From CAYLYP01 sp964387795 (GTDB taxonomy: Bacteria; Bacteroidota; Bacteroidia; Bacteroidales; UBA7960): 15,175 bases of DNA. A model generated the notes under the pieces. The model worked only from the letters and a program-made list of their open reading frames with translations. It made no database searches and had not been told where the DNA came from. Positions 15,095 through 15,175 of this stretch are shown here, one piece after another (within the stretch, counting starts at the first letter, position 1; each line of letters starts with the position of its first letter). Location: NCBI GenBank assembly GCA_964387795.1, contig CAYLYP010000077.1:1-15175 (forward strand), written 5' to 3'. The position numbers and the translations under genes were made by a program.

Positions 15095-15098
15095 TAAA

Positions 15099-15175
15099 AT
15101 GATAGAGTTAAAAGAAAAACATAAAACACCTTCTGAATTTGCTGAGTTTATCGGACTTGAATACGCATGCTCTAC
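15099..15175 (+). CDS. Start of an unidentified gene (partial, runs off the window)
   Basis: Twenty-five complete codons are visible, reading MIELKEKHKTPSEFAEFIGL then EYACS. The sequence is hydrophilic, with a helix-like KTPSEFAEFIGLE segment, and has no signal peptide, so a cytoplasmic protein is likely. No family can be recognised from so little. It follows two candidate promoters and a strongly structured segment. The frame is open to the window edge, but it could still be chance. Confidence 0.5.
   Translation, partial: MIELKEKHKTPSEFAEFIGLEYACS

Overview
The window looks like chromosomal DNA of an AT-rich, probably anaerobic or facultative member of Bacteroidota. Several independent signs agree. 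There is a single-chain pyruvate:ferredoxin oxidoreductase, an outer-membrane protein resembling the Bacteroidetes Porin_10 family, and a CotH-family protein ending in a type IX secretion (Por) sorting domain. A DUF4783 protein sits next to nadC. Upstream regions are A-rich without Shine-Dalgarno sequences, and several carry the Bacteroidetes promoter pattern TTG/TTTG, about 20 nt, TAnnTTTG. The species cannot be named from the sequence.

Layout. At 1-561 there is the end of an unseen upstream unit with a terminator, then a small MazG-type dCTPase-like gene (+) and a bidirectional terminator. At 588-6245 there are two minus-strand genes, the porin-like protein and then nifJ/PFOR, separated by 168 bp that hold a candidate PFOR promoter. 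From 6241 to 7293 lies a repeat-rich gap. It holds a 94-bp sequence in three head-to-tail copies that starts exactly on the porin start codon, plus two diverged copies. REP-like palindromes (core GAGCCTG[T/C]CGAAG) sit inside the loops of some units. At 7294-8348 a solitary NUMOD4/HNH-like/helix-turn-helix gene (+) overlaps the end of rlmH (-) by 13 bp. At 8996-10411 DUF4783 and nadC form a two-gene operon ending in a good terminator. At 10480-12966 there is the large secreted CotH/lamin-tail protein (-).

From 12967 to 15098 no convincing gene is visible. This 2.1 kb is a mosaic of repeats: a sixth copy of the 94-bp family inside the predicted cotH leader, an 11-bp GC-rich array folding into a long hairpin, a 7-bp ACGATTT array, an 8-bp ATTTGCTC array, an 82-bp direct duplication, a palindromic dispersed element, and a 41-bp sequence also found upstream of DUF4783. 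It ends with a strongly structured segment carrying two candidate promoters, next to the first 25 codons of an unidentified gene that runs off the window.

The protein genes are mostly housekeeping: nucleotide pool cleaning, pyruvate oxidation, NAD synthesis, 23S rRNA modification and envelope functions. They do not form one pathway. The most unusual content is non-coding: the 94-bp repeat family with its conserved inverted arms and insert-tolerant loop, its position at the 5' ends of three different genes, and the structured leader at the right edge.
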